DNA of 64,000 bases from Isoperla grammatica (Eukaryota > Arthropoda > Insecta > Plecoptera > Perlodidae): positions 1,591,293 to 1,655,292 of the forward strand of contig OX246740.1 of the NCBI GenBank assembly GCA_945910005.1. Direction: 5' to 3'. This document shows, one piece after another, positions 30,542-63,718 of the stretch; position 1 is the first letter of the stretch; every line of letters begins with the position of its first letter. The notes below the pieces were generated by a model. The model saw only the letters and a list, made by a program, of their open reading frames with translations, searched no databases and was not told the DNA's origin. Both the position numbers and the translations under genes were made by a program.

Positions 30542-31560
30542 CTATACATGACACATGATGAAAATAAATAAAACTTGATGTTTACAAGAGTATGCACCGC
30601 CACACCCTTCATTCCTTGAATTAAAAATACAAATGTAACAAAATGCAAGTGTAGGAGAGAGCCTAGAGACAACAGACGCAATTGTGTGGAGTTTGGGCAA
30701 TCTAGAGGGTACTAGCCATAGCAAAGTCGCATGTCCTGGTACAAATCAAGGCTGTGAATGCCATGGATAATGACATGACAAAATGGAAGAATTCCAGTCA
30801 CGATACAAATGTGTATGTCCACCAATTTAGCTGAGCTGCGTTCCAGAATTCGTCTCACAAGTAATCTCAAATTACCTGCCGTAATGTTAGGATAGATTGG
30901 AAGACACTTTGTACAGGACACGTGTGGGATTGGTTTTGCTTCGTACATGAAGGACAATTTTTGCATTTTCAGTATTCGTAGGAAAGGATATTTGCATATT
31001 TCTTTGTCAGAATCATCGTCTAGTCATTCCGAGGGAGCAAATCAATTATAATATTGGTGGTGGCAATCAAACGTATAATCATAGTTAAAAGTAAATCATT
31101 TAGAAAATCGTGCCACAAGAAATCGGAAAAATCTTGGTTAAAAAAGATTGAGTTGAATGAGAGTGGGATTAGCTTGGGATTGATTCTGGAACATGTAAGA
31201 AACCATCCAGCATGAATATTAGAACACTTGGATTACTCTGAGTGAGATTAGTAATCTGATGAATTCTGGAACATAGCTCTGCAGTGAAGGTGGCATTACA
31301 TTAAAAACAATGGTAAAAGTGCCGGCCTTTGTCAGTTAACGAAGAGCAGAGAATTGCTTGGCAATGTTCACATATTTCGTAACGACAAGACCATGCTTAA
31401 CTCTTGCCAAACTGACGAACATTGTGTATGCCATATCATGACTGGGCACTTTTACTAGTATTACTGTGTCTACTTTGGATAGGCTGTCGAAGTCCATCAC
31501 ATCACACTTGAAATGACTCTCCATTGTTTTAAAATTGTCCCAAGGAAATAAAGATTTCAT
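30542..31560 (-). other. Coding-like remnant of unknown identity
   Basis: Three adjacent minus-strand frames (31336-31560, 30712-30966, 30542-30724), separated by stops and frameshifts, have a protein-like composition, for example VDTVILVKVPSHDMAYTMFV and GNLRLLVRRILERSSAKLV. I do not recognise a family. It may be a decayed transposon gene. A chance set of open frames is not excluded. Confidence 0.25.
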
Positions 31561-31614
31561 TCCCCAGAGGATTTAATGCTCTATTGTAAGAATGTAGCTG
31601 AGGTTCAATTAGTA

Positions 31615-31623
31615 ATAATGATG

Positions 31624-31696
<73 letters not shown>
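31615..31696. repeat. (AAT)n microsatellite
   Basis: About 25 tandem AAT units with a slightly impure start (AATGATGAT). Confidence 0.98.
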
Positions 31697-31699
<3 letters not shown>

Positions 31700-32437
31700 T
31701 ACATAGTAGCCTACGTGATTTTAAAATTAAAAATGTTCATTAAATGTATTAGCCTAATACACATAATTTTTAAAACTTAGCAACATTCACAAAAGATATA
31801 ACTAAATTATGTACAAGCATTAGGGAGTTAACACATTTTTAATGCCTTGCAGAAATTTGAAAGCAATAAAGTATAGGCCTATATAGTTCACACCCGTTTT
31901 GCACGGGATTGGATAATGCACAACCTTAAACATGCTGGAAAGTATGAACATTAGGTACAGCAGACCTATAGCTAAGTAAGTATAAGTTATAGCTAAGCTA
32001 ATCTTAGTTGGTGATGATACTGATAGGCCTACAAACGAAGAATGAGGATATGTATGATCCACCCTCCCACACCTCTGTCCAACACACATAGCTGCTAGCA
32101 TAGAGAAATACTGCTAGTTTGCAGCCAAGCTCTAACCACTATGTTATAGTTACAACGCAATAATTATTAACAAGGAAATAAATACAGAACACTGATTGGC
32201 TAAATGTTTATAGCAGAACATTTTATCTCCAATCTACATGAAGTCATGTACCACACATAAATTAAATTGATGTTTGTTTTCATTTCATTGGGATAGGAAA
32301 AGACAATATATCAACTTTCTTTTCAATGATGTTTCAACTAGTGAACCAATACAACAAACATAGAACATATATGAAGTAGGTACTGTACCACTACGTAAAG
32401 GATTTAGGCTATCTCATTATCTCAAGTGAGATCATTA

Positions 32438-32612
32438 CAGTGAAACTTCTTTATAAAGAACGTCTTTATAACAAAATGATCTATATAACAAACTGTTTTT
32501 GAGGTCCCATAAGGTTCTTATGCATGTAAAGGTACCCTCTTTATAAAGAAATGTTCTTTATAACAAAATAATAATCGAGCCCCCAAGAGTTCGTTATAAA
32601 GAAGTTTTACTG
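32438..32612. mobile_element. Intact pogo-like MITE, 175 bp
   Basis: CAGTGAAACTTCTTTATAA at the left and TTATAAAGAAGTTTTACTG at the right are inverted repeats flanked by TA. It aligns in inverse orientation to the split copy at 16808-17580 and provides the uninterrupted reference for it. Confidence 0.85.
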
Positions 32613-33854
32613 TAGTGTCTTGGGCCAACTGCTTGGCATGCCCAGACAGAATCCCACACCTTGCTATCACAGTGTATCAGGAACATGCATTAACTTATTC
32701 GAAAGTGGGCAAAATTGGCACCTCACAAATTGTATACAACTAGTTGTAAAGACAGTGAGTGTTTGTAGCAGGAAGAATGGAAGAAGGGTGGAGACTCAAC
32801 ACATGTTTAATTTGTGTTTTGTGGTGGGATTTGTAAAACGTGAAATATGAAAACGATTTTTATATTTTTGTCCGAGTTTGCGTTAGTGTTTCTCTTTCGC
32901 AGCTTCTTACTATCGCTATTTTAAAGTAGGTAAGCTGTTTGAATCCCATCTGTTTCACAAATCATGTCATCCAGACTTTTAGGAGTCTTTAAACACCATT
33001 AATATTATACTGTACCATATTTATAGTAGTATGATAATAATGTTAGCACAGTTCCAATTATGTTGGGTTGAAATTGATCACCCTTGTCTCGGCTAGTGCA
33101 TGAAACTGGCAACGACTCAGCTTGCCAGGCTCAATGAGTCAGTGGCTCTTCCTCGTTACTTTCCTCCTGCTTCTCCACTAATTTCTTCCACTCTTTCCTG
33201 TCCTCTGATGAAAACTTCAGTTTTTTTTTTATACATATTTAATCCATGTTACCTTAGTTATGGGGAAGCATACAACAAATTCCTTTACTACAGTGCTGCG
33301 AGCGTTCCGGCGACTGAGCAACGTCTGCTAGAATCCACCGAAAACCCTCTAGAAGGCAGTGCACTAATTATTATTGGAAAAATATCCATCGATTCCAAAG
33401 AAGTCAAGTAGTTTTACCAATGACTTAGAAATTTGTATTGTTGAAAGTTGTGTGTATCCAATATTCAAAGAATGTTGGCCGGACCGCAAGAAACACGTTC
33501 TGTGCACTTGCTATGCCTACCCAAATGTATCATTCTTTAATCAATTGTGGAAGTGTTGAATGGCAACATTCACAACACTGTGGAGACTCAATCTACATAA
33601 TTGGTAACACAATATTATGAAAATTGTAATTTATGAATAGCAGACAAATACGTATATGAACGAACAGATGAAAGTGTAAGGAAGATAGGTTACTCACTTT
33701 TAAAATTACTGCTCTCTACAAGGCAATGGCTTAAAAAAACAATAATGATACAGTATTTAGGTTTTACGTCTCATATTTGGGTAACAATGATAATCAAGAC
33801 GATCAGTAATGTATAAGGCCTATATGACGATGATAAAAGCTCTACAAACACCCA

Positions 33855-33935
33855 TGGCCCCAAGCCAGGGTTCGACCTGGAATGCGGGAACTGCCGTTTA
33901 CTAGAGCAATGTCCAATGGACCACAGCTCCTACAT
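33855..33935 (-). mobile_element. tRNA-like SINE head
   Basis: On the minus strand, GTGGTCCATTGGACATTGC resembles an A box and CCAGGTCGAACCCTGG a B-box arm. No well-formed cloverleaf could be drawn, so it is called a tRNA-derived repeat and not a tRNA gene. Confidence 0.4.
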
Positions 33936-34108
33936 CAGAGATAGGATACGATCCAGTCGACTGGCTCAACAGGATCAAGTCATGAATGATTGATTGGTAT
34001 AAAAACCAGAGTTGGAAGAATAACTAATATCGAGAAGGAACAAGCTCCATCAATCAAATATAAAAATAATTTTTAAAGGTCTTAACAGGTTGCTGGCATA
34101 CACTCTTA

Positions 34109-35117
34109 GGGGCGGTTGTACAATCTTTGGATAAAAGTCTTATATACGAATACCTCGGATGGCTCATCACTGGGATGAAGTTCGAGCCGCGTTGTACAAT
34201 CAAAAGTTAGGTCGAGGATGGCCATCCCAAGGATAAGGTGCATCTAGGGATTTATGTTCATAAGGTGGCAAACAAATGTTACCAGAATCTGATTATATAT
34301 GAGCGTACAAGATGGTAGTGACGTAATGAATTCAAAATTTGCCAAACTTCCGGTAGGTGTGATTGCTGAACACAGTTCATAATTAAAAGAGGCAAATTCA
34401 CTGTCGAAGTTGAAATAATATGTCGAAATCTTTGAGAATCCTGTTACTAATAAAAAGCGTGCAAAGTATTTTCCATCAGATGTTGGAGACTAGTGAATAA
34501 AGTTCTTTAATCCCGAAATTACTACCCAAGCAAGCCGTGTCAATCCAGAACTTTGTGTGTTCACAACACTTTAAGGCCTAGATTAACCAGGCCTACAAGG
34601 TAAAGTCTAGGCATGCCAATATCTTGTCTTTAATGTGAATAAATAAATATGGGCCTAGTAACATTACTAACATAATGGTCCTATTGGCATAACAGGCCCA
34701 GAGGCTTAAACTTGTTTTCAAAAACATGCAGAGTCTGAGAGCCAAGGAACTGTCAGTTTGCGGGATCTGACATCTTGGCAGCCAACAGGCATTTGGCAGC
34801 CGAAACATCATGAACATTATTTTTCCGCCAGACATAAAATCATTATGTCTAAGAGCGTAAGGGCTATTTTTACTTTAATTTCCATAAAATGAACTGTTAT
34901 GAACTGTTCTTTGAAGTTCTGGTCACCTTTGTCGTCCGCTATTTTTTCATTGAATTATCCATTCAGATATCTGCCTGTACAGTACCTGATCCATGGTATG
35001 TCATGTGTGAGATAAACCTAGGATTGAGAGTTATCCGGAGGTCATACAACGCAATTTGTTGGTCATCCCAGGGATAACTGTATCTAGAACCCTATCCTGA
35101 GACTGTACAACCGGGCC
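34109..35117. mobile_element. PIF/Harbinger-like non-autonomous element, TSD TTA
   Basis: Inverted ends GGGGCGGTTGTACA and TGTACAACCGGGCC lie inside TTA duplications (34106-34108 and 35118-35120). Internal sub-end repeats (GGATGGCTCATC, GGATGGCCATCC, CATCCCAGGGATAA) also occur in inverted form. Near 34440-34580 short frames read YFPSDVG and VCSQHF in different phases, which may be a decayed THAP-type domain. That last point is uncertain. Confidence 0.6.
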
Positions 35118-35570
35118 TTAGTAGCCTATTGTTATAACAATTCAATTATCCCTTTAAGCTGATGATAAGTACCGTACATTTCACGTTCAAAACGTGATGC
35201 TGCTGGTATCTGTCAGTTTAATGAGAGGCTCTTTGCAGCAATGTAATGTATCCATACTACACTAACGCTAACATCGTAAAGAAGATGTCCAATTGTTTAA
35301 AAATACCATCGACATTTGATTGGCTAGGAAATCTAGAATACTTGCTACCTTGTTGTGCATGCCGCATCACATACCACTTTTATATAGATAGACATTGGGA
35401 AAATAAAACTACCAAATTATGAAACATTATTGCAGCATATAGTAACTGATTAGTATGACTACCCATAGGCTAACAAAACTAATAAATTTGGTATTCGGAT
35501 AACTGTCAGAACATTAAGTTTCTCCAAATAGTTGATGCATTAGGGGCCTATTGTAAATAGCAGGGATGTT

Positions 35571-36488
35571 AAATGATTAAATCATTATAATCGATAATTG
35601 AATTCACTTTCACCTCCATAATCGATTATTAATCGATTTTAATTGTTTTGTAAAATGTCGGTATAGTAGAAACTTCGGTCTGGTTTCGGTTAGTTTGAAT
35701 CACCCACGCAAGCCACGAGTTCGCACGGAGTGTGTGGCAGATTACGGCATGTGGGTCGAAATACTCATTCGACTTCTTTTCGACTATAGATACCTAGGCC
35801 TATATTTTACGCCACGGAAATTTTTGTTTTGTTCTGTCCAAGATTTTGACGATAATGACGATAATTTCTGTCCTAGCTAGGTCTGAAGGGCTATAGTTAT
35901 TCACTTTCCGTTTTTTTTTGTACCGGTACCAATAATGTTATTAAGTATGCTGCATATTGGTCGCAATATTATTTTCATGTGCAGCGTAATTAAAATGTAC
36001 GTGATGTGAACTAAAAATTGTAGCGACTTTTCTAACCTTACTTCTCTTGTAATTTGTGAACAAACATAACTCGTATTTTTATAGATCGTAGGCGTCGAAT
36101 GCTGGGTCTAGGGTAGGCGACTACACCCATATATTCAAAATATGACTGGAAATTCGGCTCAAATTATGACGCAAAGTTATGCTGTTGCTGTTCCTAGGCC
36201 TAGGCCAAAGACTGTAGTATATAACCCTACCTACTGTAAATGAAATTGTACCACATTAAACTACCAATTTTTTTTTGTGCTGTCAGAAATTATGGGTCTT
36301 CTTCTTCTTCTTCTTAGCGCAATAGCGAAGCTAGCGCTAGCGCTCGCGCTCGAATAGGCGGCAGATCTTGAGAACTTAATTTAAAAAAGCGCGAAAATTT
36401 AAAATCGATTTTTTTAAAAATCGATTAATCGTTTTCAATTCATAATCGATTAATCGAATCGTTTTTATCGTAATCGTTGACATCCCTA
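35571..36488. mobile_element. hAT-type MITE, AATCGATT family
   Basis: It begins CAGGGATGTTAAATGATTAA and ends GTTGACATCCCTA, flanked by GTAAATAG and GTAAATAC (7 of 8). Sub-ends are overlapping TAATCGATTA motifs. The middle has CG-rich GCTAGCGCTAGCGCTCGCGC. It lies just downstream of DHX57. Confidence 0.8.
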
Positions 36489-36975
36489 GTAAATACACTG
36501 GGTAAACTAGGTCACAAAGCAATTCCATGAGGTTAAAACAGCCCACCCTGACCAATGTATGGTGGAACTGTTACAGTACCTTACATTAATCAGTCATTGA
36601 ACTAGAACCCGTGCAAACATTATTATGTATTTACTATTTACACCTGATGACAACTCCTCTTGCGAGGTCACGACGCTATTTACTACCCAGACGGACGGAA
36701 TAATCGTTCAGCGAATAAGCACAACTCCTGTCCATTCTGCTTCGTCTTCTCATTCTTACTAGCCAATTATAACAATATGTTCACAAAATACTCATTCCTA
36801 TCCTTATTAGAGATATTTACAATAATTTTATAAATTAAAATAATTTATCATTTTATTTACCGGTAGGTTTTCTGTCTATCTTTGTGTAACTAAATGCACG
36901 ATGGAGTAGAATCCCAAGGATCCAAGGAATCGTGCCTCCAAATATTATCCATCCATTTTATTCTCTTCCCTATTT

Positions 36976-58515
<21,540 letters not shown>

Positions 58516-58890
58516 GCTGACACCTTTAACCCCACTTTTTAGGAGAGCAACACGATCATGAGGTTGGGTTATAGGCCTAGCCCAAGCTAAATGCTCTGGC
58601 CTAGTATAAAATTAGCTTAAAATCATATGATTCTAATCAAATATTAAAAGGTTAACTAGATTATAAGTACTTAACAATCTAAACGTAGGTATCGCACACA
58701 AATGAACTTGTAGCATTTGACAGCACTTCACAGGCAGGCAACCCGCACCATCTGATTACAGCTCCTACACAATCAAGCTCCATTACAGCGGCATGAAGAC
58801 AGCACCGCACCATGAAAGTACCTACGGACCGCACCGCGCTCGAAGACCGCGCAACTTGAACGTTTGCTTTCAAAAGCCGGATTTAAACGA
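58516..58890 (-). promoter_or_regulatory. DHX57: Presumed DHX57 5' leader and promoter
   Basis: This interval upstream of the DHX57 ATG contains the CG-richer segment CCGCACCGCGCTCGAAGACC near 58830 and no recognisable transposon. The transcription start is not determined. Confidence 0.3.
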
Positions 58891-58899
58891 TTTATTGTT

Positions 58900-59186
58900 T
58901 GATCATAGATATAAATATTGTTTGATACAATAAAAATACACAGTAATAATAATAATAATACGAAAGAGCGAATGCTGGGATGAGTACAAATCGGCCACAA
59001 CCGTACATAACATCCACAGTTTGTTTTGGAAAAGTAATATGGTATGGACAATGATATATTTAATTAGTTCTAAGTAGATTTTAATAAGGTAAACACATGG
59101 AAATACTTGACATTTATGTCCGTACAACATGTTTACGCCGGTTTTGACCGAGTTTGTATGTATCGCAACAATAAAATAATAATAAC

Positions 59187-59275
<89 letters not shown>

Positions 59276-60170
59276 GCTAAGTGACCGTACACACCACGAC
59301 GCAAAGAAGACACACACGAAGACAACGCAAAAAAGGTCATATCATTATGCAGTGTATACTATGAACAAGTACTAATAAGACAGTAACGACTGAAGTTGAA
59401 CAAGGTACCTCATGGAAAAGTGGAAATACTTGACATTACGTCCGTATAACATGTTAACGCCGGTTTTGACCGAGATTACAAATCGGCCACGACCGTACAT
59501 AGCATCCACAGTTCGGTTTGGAAAAAATAATGTGGACAATGATATATTAAGTAGTTCTAAGTAGATTTTAATAAGGTAAACACATGGAAATACTTGACAT
59601 TTGTGTCCGTACAACATGTTTATGCCGGTTTTAACCGAGTTTGTATGTATTGCAACAATAAAATAATAATAATAAATAAATAAATAAATAATAATAAAAA
59701 TAATAAAAATAAAAAAAATATGTAATTTTGAACACGTGTAGGATAGTGCGAAAAATTTTGAACTAAGAAGAATGAAGATTTCAAGAAGTTCTCCATCCTG
59801 ATGGTGGTTTTCGTGGTTTCCACCATACGATGAGTACAGATCGCCCACGACCAGATAGGCCTAGCATCCACAGTTTGTTTTGGAAAAATAATTTGGGCAA
59901 TGATATATTTAATTAGTTCTAAGTATATTTTAATAAGGTTACACATGGAAGTACATGACATTTATGTCCGTACAACATGTTTACGCCGGTTTTGACCGAG
60001 TTTGTATGTATTGGCTTCGAGAAATCGGCCTTGACCGTAAAGAAGACACACGCGAAGATGACGCACAGTAACGACTGAAGTTGAACAAGGTACCTCATCT
60101 GTATTGTCCGTATAACAAGTAAACACCGGCTTTGCGCTCGAAGGCGTATCAAGTAGACCAAAAGTAGACC
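58900..60170. repeat. Cluster of (AAT)n-tailed retroposon copies
   Basis: Three or more partial copies share CGGCCACAACCGTACATA, ATCCACAGTTTGTTTTGGAA, GATATATTTAATTAGTTC, CATGGAAATACTTGACATTT and CGGTTTTGACCGAGTTTGTA, followed by AATAATAAT tails. The longest tail is a pure (AAT)n run at about 59179-59275. The pattern fits repeated insertion of a short retroposon or a local duplication. It fills the interval between the divergent DHX57 and PAK genes. Confidence 0.75.
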
Positions 60171-60239
60171 TTGCCTTGAAATCACGTCTGAACTGACCAA
60201 GGTATGCCACACTTCAAATTTGCCTCATTTTCTACCGCC

Positions 60240-60372
60240 TTGAGCCCTTGACACGCTATCAAGATGGCGGTGGTGATAGGCATCCAACATGGTGGCTAAT
60301 TATAATTCCTCAACGCGTCGCTTAAAACCCGTTATTTACTAACATATTAATCAGAAACAACTCGTCTAAAAT
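60240..60372 (+). promoter_or_regulatory. Likely PAK promoter and non-coding first exon
   Basis: CAAGATGGCGG at 60260-60270 matches the YY1-type motif often found at or just after transcription starts. A strong donor, AT|GTAAGTATC at 60372-60373, and the acceptor TTTTACAG at 60777 would splice a short non-coding exon to the exon carrying the PAK start codon. Confidence 0.5.
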
Positions 60373-60783
60373 GTAAGTATCTTTACCTAAAGTTCCATTA
60401 ATCTTAAAACTTAATATGATTAGTGGTCTGTATATTCTTATTGCTTTACCTTGCTTACATACGTACCCAGACAGGTCCTGTCAAAGCGTTGCTTGATGGA
60501 ATGTGTTACCTCTGGAATTGGGGCGTGTTATGACGTTTAGTTTAACCGAAACTCTCCATGCCCTTACATCAATATGTTCGTTTTGAGATGATACGACCTT
60601 CCAAAGGTAGTGTTTGTTCAGCCTACGTGTTAATATCTGAGATAGAAGAGTTAGTTTTACGTTTGTTGTGATTGAGGTTATCCTAGCCTAGGCCTATGTA
60701 CGGCCTAGGCCTAGGCCCTACCTTACCGACTCGAACTAGGTCAGCTTATGCCATTGAATCAATTTTATGTTTTACAGAATAAA

Positions 60784-61215
60784 ATGTTTGCTAAGAAAAA
60801 GAAGAGGCCACAAATCTCTCCACCATCGAATTTTGAGCACCGAGTTCATACGGGATTTGATAAGCGTGAAGGTCGTTATGTAGGCCTTCCACTGCAGTGG
60901 GCGAGCATTGTGGGAAACAATCAAATTCTCAAGAGCACAAACCGCCCATTACCATTAGTTGATCCTTCAGAAATCACACCTACAGAAATTCTAGATTTAA
61001 AAACAATCGTTAGAGGAGATCCTAGACTAAACGGAATTCCAAAGACTTCAAATGTTGCACGCTCGAATTCCCTTCGCTCTTCGAGCCCCCCAAGATTGCG
61101 ACGAGATTATCGATCCAATGCCAATGTGCCACCTTCAGTTCCTGAGGGAGAAGTGATGACGGGACCGACCCCACAGTATCCCATCAATAGAAGTCTGCGC
61201 CACGAGTCACCCTAC
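60784..61215 (+). CDS. PAK first coding exon (CRIB)
   Basis: It encodes the basic N terminus, the CRIB motif and a Ser/Arg-rich stretch (RSNSLRSSSPPRLRRDYRS). The donor is TAC|GTAAGT. Confidence 0.94.
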
Positions 61216-63718
61216 GTAAGTTTACAAGCCATTCTACCATTCACTTTCATCTTATCGCCGTTTCATAAGGTCCACTTTTGTACAACTAGCCTACCAGCCT
61301 CTTCAACTGTTGAGAATGAAATGCATCCCATCTACAACTTGCATTTTAAGGCCTAGATTTATTTACAGTACAAGACACGCAGTCCTAGGCCTAGTAGATC
61401 CACTTTTTTTAGGTCGATCCCACCTTCCATCAATCAAGTACGTTTCTGTCGTTCCAGCCAAAGCCCAACGTACGGGAGTCGTCTGCTTCAGACCGCGTCC
61501 CCAGCCACGTGGAACCCTCCGAGTATCGAGGTCCGACGTTCCACCAGAACAACGGCAACTCCCTGCCGCAGCCGGCCCCTCCCGTGGCAGAAGGACCTGG
61601 CCCCTATTCCGTCGGCTCAAGACCGTTGCACCCACAGCCGGGCCCCAACCAGCCCGGTCCCCAGCGACCCCCATCTCAACTGTCACATATTCAACACGCT
61701 GGAGGCAAGACAGGCAAGTGCTCTGTGGTACAGAAGAATGGACACTTTATTTGTGAGCAGAAGGTACACGATACTATCAGGAGTACAGTGTGGATACAAC
61801 ATGGGGAATATGCATAATTTTTTTTCATTTTACTAGATTAGGATTAACTTCCTGAATACAAAAATATTTTATTTCGATTACATAGAATAAAGTTTCATGT
61901 ATAAAAACGAGCTGAAAGTTTCACACATATTTATGGTGGGAAAAACGGGGCATACGTCACTTTCCATGTATCGGCAATCAACCAATCATAAAATGATAAA
62001 TAAAATAATGCTTTTTTGGAAATTATCATATCCAAAATCATATAAAATCGAATTTATGTCTAGTACGCCTAGTAATTAATTTTGAAGCCCAATTACTACA
62101 AAAACAATAATACCAAACCTATTTTCATAAAATATCAGTAAATATTGGGTTTTGTTATTCATATAAAGCAGACTTGATAACCGCTTGAGTAAAAATGTTG
62201 ACAAGGTTAGCTTGATGACCTTGAAAATTTGATTGTTTCGTCTAGGAGGCGGTGGCAAAGTCCAAGGAGGTTACAGTATATGCAAAGTAATTCATATAAG
62301 CAGTGATTTTCATGGATTGTGACGTCACATACCGTTTAAAATTAATAGTGCGGGAAACAGATAATCAAAATCTTTGAACATGTATAGAAGTATAATGAGC
62401 TAATTTTAAAACTTTTAAATTAGGTTTGTGATGTCTTTAGATTAATAACAATATATTCCACGTACTTTCAGAGCTGTAGAAAATTCATGCACATTCCCTA
62501 TTAGGAGTGGCCTATAACTAGGTTAAATGAACAGTCATGTTCCGGTGTTGGGAAAGGTAAAAAAAAAGAGGACAGCTTACTTTAAAAACAGCAGGTAGGT
62601 CGCCAATAGGGATGTGTAGACGAAAACACAAACATTGCTGAATTGTTGGGACCACCTAGGCTAGTGGTCTTGATCATCCGGTACCCTAGAGAGGTACCCT
62701 ACTAAACTAAAACTAAACATAGTGTGAACTGATACATTTCTTTTCTTTGTTCGGTAGCCTTATGACTAGGGATGCACATCGATAAAATTAAAATTATCGA
62801 TAATCGAAAAGGTGACTGCATTATCGATCGATAATATCGATCGATAATATCGAACGATAATGTCGGCAGAACAGACGCAATTCTTGACGGAGAGTTGATC
62901 CTGAGTGGCGAGTGCAAACTGCACGGCTGCTAGCCCCGAGGCTGAGGCGCGCTATCTCACTCGCACTTTAGCTCATACCCATCTCTCTCTCACTCACGTA
63001 AATCCCAACCGTGAGCCGACGACAAGAGTCTCGGCAGTTTGTTGATTGCTGATACAACAAACATTCGATGAAATGGGATACCACGGGCAGGAAATTTAAC
63101 AGTACGGCCATTTGGCGTTTAATATTCACTAATTATTGATTAATAGCACCAATACCAAAACGGAACACGAAACAACTTTTTACTTGTCTACGCGATCTTT
63201 TTTTCTGCCTCTTACCACGATGAATGAATTGAAAGGACTAAAATGAAAACACAGCGGGTGGCTTGCCGTGGCTACAAAACGTAGCGCTGTCTCAGTCCCT
63301 CTTTAGCTAATAGACATTTGCGCACTCTCTTACTGCTTGACTCGCTGGCCAGCAACCCCTGCTGTCGGCGTCAACAAGTCTGCTAGGCAGTGAGGTTCCG
63401 TCGAGCCGTGCCAGCGCGGGATAAATAAAAAATATCGATAATATTTCTATTATCGATTATCGGCGCTGTATTGATTATCGAATAAATAATTCGATAATAT
63501 TTTCTTTATCGATTATCGAAATTATATTGATTATCGAATATCGATCGATAATATCGATTATCGTGTGCATCCCTACTTATGACATTGTTATATTTCCAGC
63601 GGTGGATGGGGGTGCAGGATTGTCCCGACTATCGGCCGACCAGAACGCAAATGTGAAGGCTGCCAGTCAGGCAGCCAGTAAACAACACCACGAACAGCAG
63701 AGACTTACACATGAACAA
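60784..63718 (+). CDS. p21-activated kinase, group II (PAK4/5/6, mbt type), 5' part
   Basis: Group II PAKs are Ser/Thr kinases that bind Cdc42-GTP through an N-terminal CRIB motif and act on actin, adhesion and junctions. Three coding exons are in the window: 60784-61215 (phase 0 end), 61458-61713 (phase 1 end) and 63600-63718 (phase 0 end), 269 codons in all. MFAKKKKRPQISPPSNFEHR begins the protein. The CRIB signature I-S-x-P...H-x-x-H-x-G lies at residues 11-24, followed by GLPLQWASIV and LKTIVRG as in PAK4 and mbt. The middle is Ser/Pro-rich. The last exon ends QQRLTHEQ, which precedes FRAALQ in the family. The catalytic domain lies beyond the right edge. The ATG at 60784 is preferred over one at 60748 because a splice acceptor lies between them. 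Confidence 0.93.
61458..61713 (+). CDS. PAK second coding exon (Pro-rich)
   Basis: After a GTTCCAG acceptor it encodes PKPNVRESSASDRVPSHVEP and a long Pro-rich segment (QPAPPVAEGPGPY, PLHPQPGPNQPGPQ). The only phase-consistent end is ACAG|GCAAGT, a GC-AG type donor. The open frame reads on past it to 61817, but that reading would not join the next exon in frame. Confidence 0.8.
62305..62500. repeat. Dispersed repeat, pair with 43105-43296
   Basis: It has the same ordered blocks as the copy at 43105: GTGACGTCACAT, GTGCGGGAAACA, TTTTAAAACTTTTAAATTA and GAAAATTCATGCACAT. It lies in PAK intron 2. Confidence 0.6.
62767..63575. mobile_element. hAT-type MITE, ATCGATA family, TSD CTTATGAC
   Basis: It begins TAGGGATGCACATCGATAA and ends TCGTGTGCATCCCTA, flanked by CTTATGAC (62759-62766 and 63576-63583). 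Sub-ends are overlapping TATCGATA palindromes, like the element at 28853. The 809-bp interior is unlike that of its relative. Confidence 0.92.
63600..63718 (+). CDS. PAK third coding exon
   Basis: It encodes VDGGAGLSRLSADQN, then AASKQHHEQQRLTHEQ before a GTAAGT donor. RLTHEQ is the conserved lead into the kinase region of group II PAKs. Its acceptor lies 24 bp from the end of a hAT element. Confidence 0.88.

Noticed and set aside
58903..59340. Frame with long Tyr or Leu runs
   Set aside because: It is a translation of the (AAT)n microsatellite within the retroposon cluster.
61363..61817. Other frames of 102-148 codons across the PAK Pro-rich exon
   Set aside because: GC-rich, Pro-coding sequence keeps several frames open. 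Only the frame entered from the 61458 acceptor fits both neighbouring exons.
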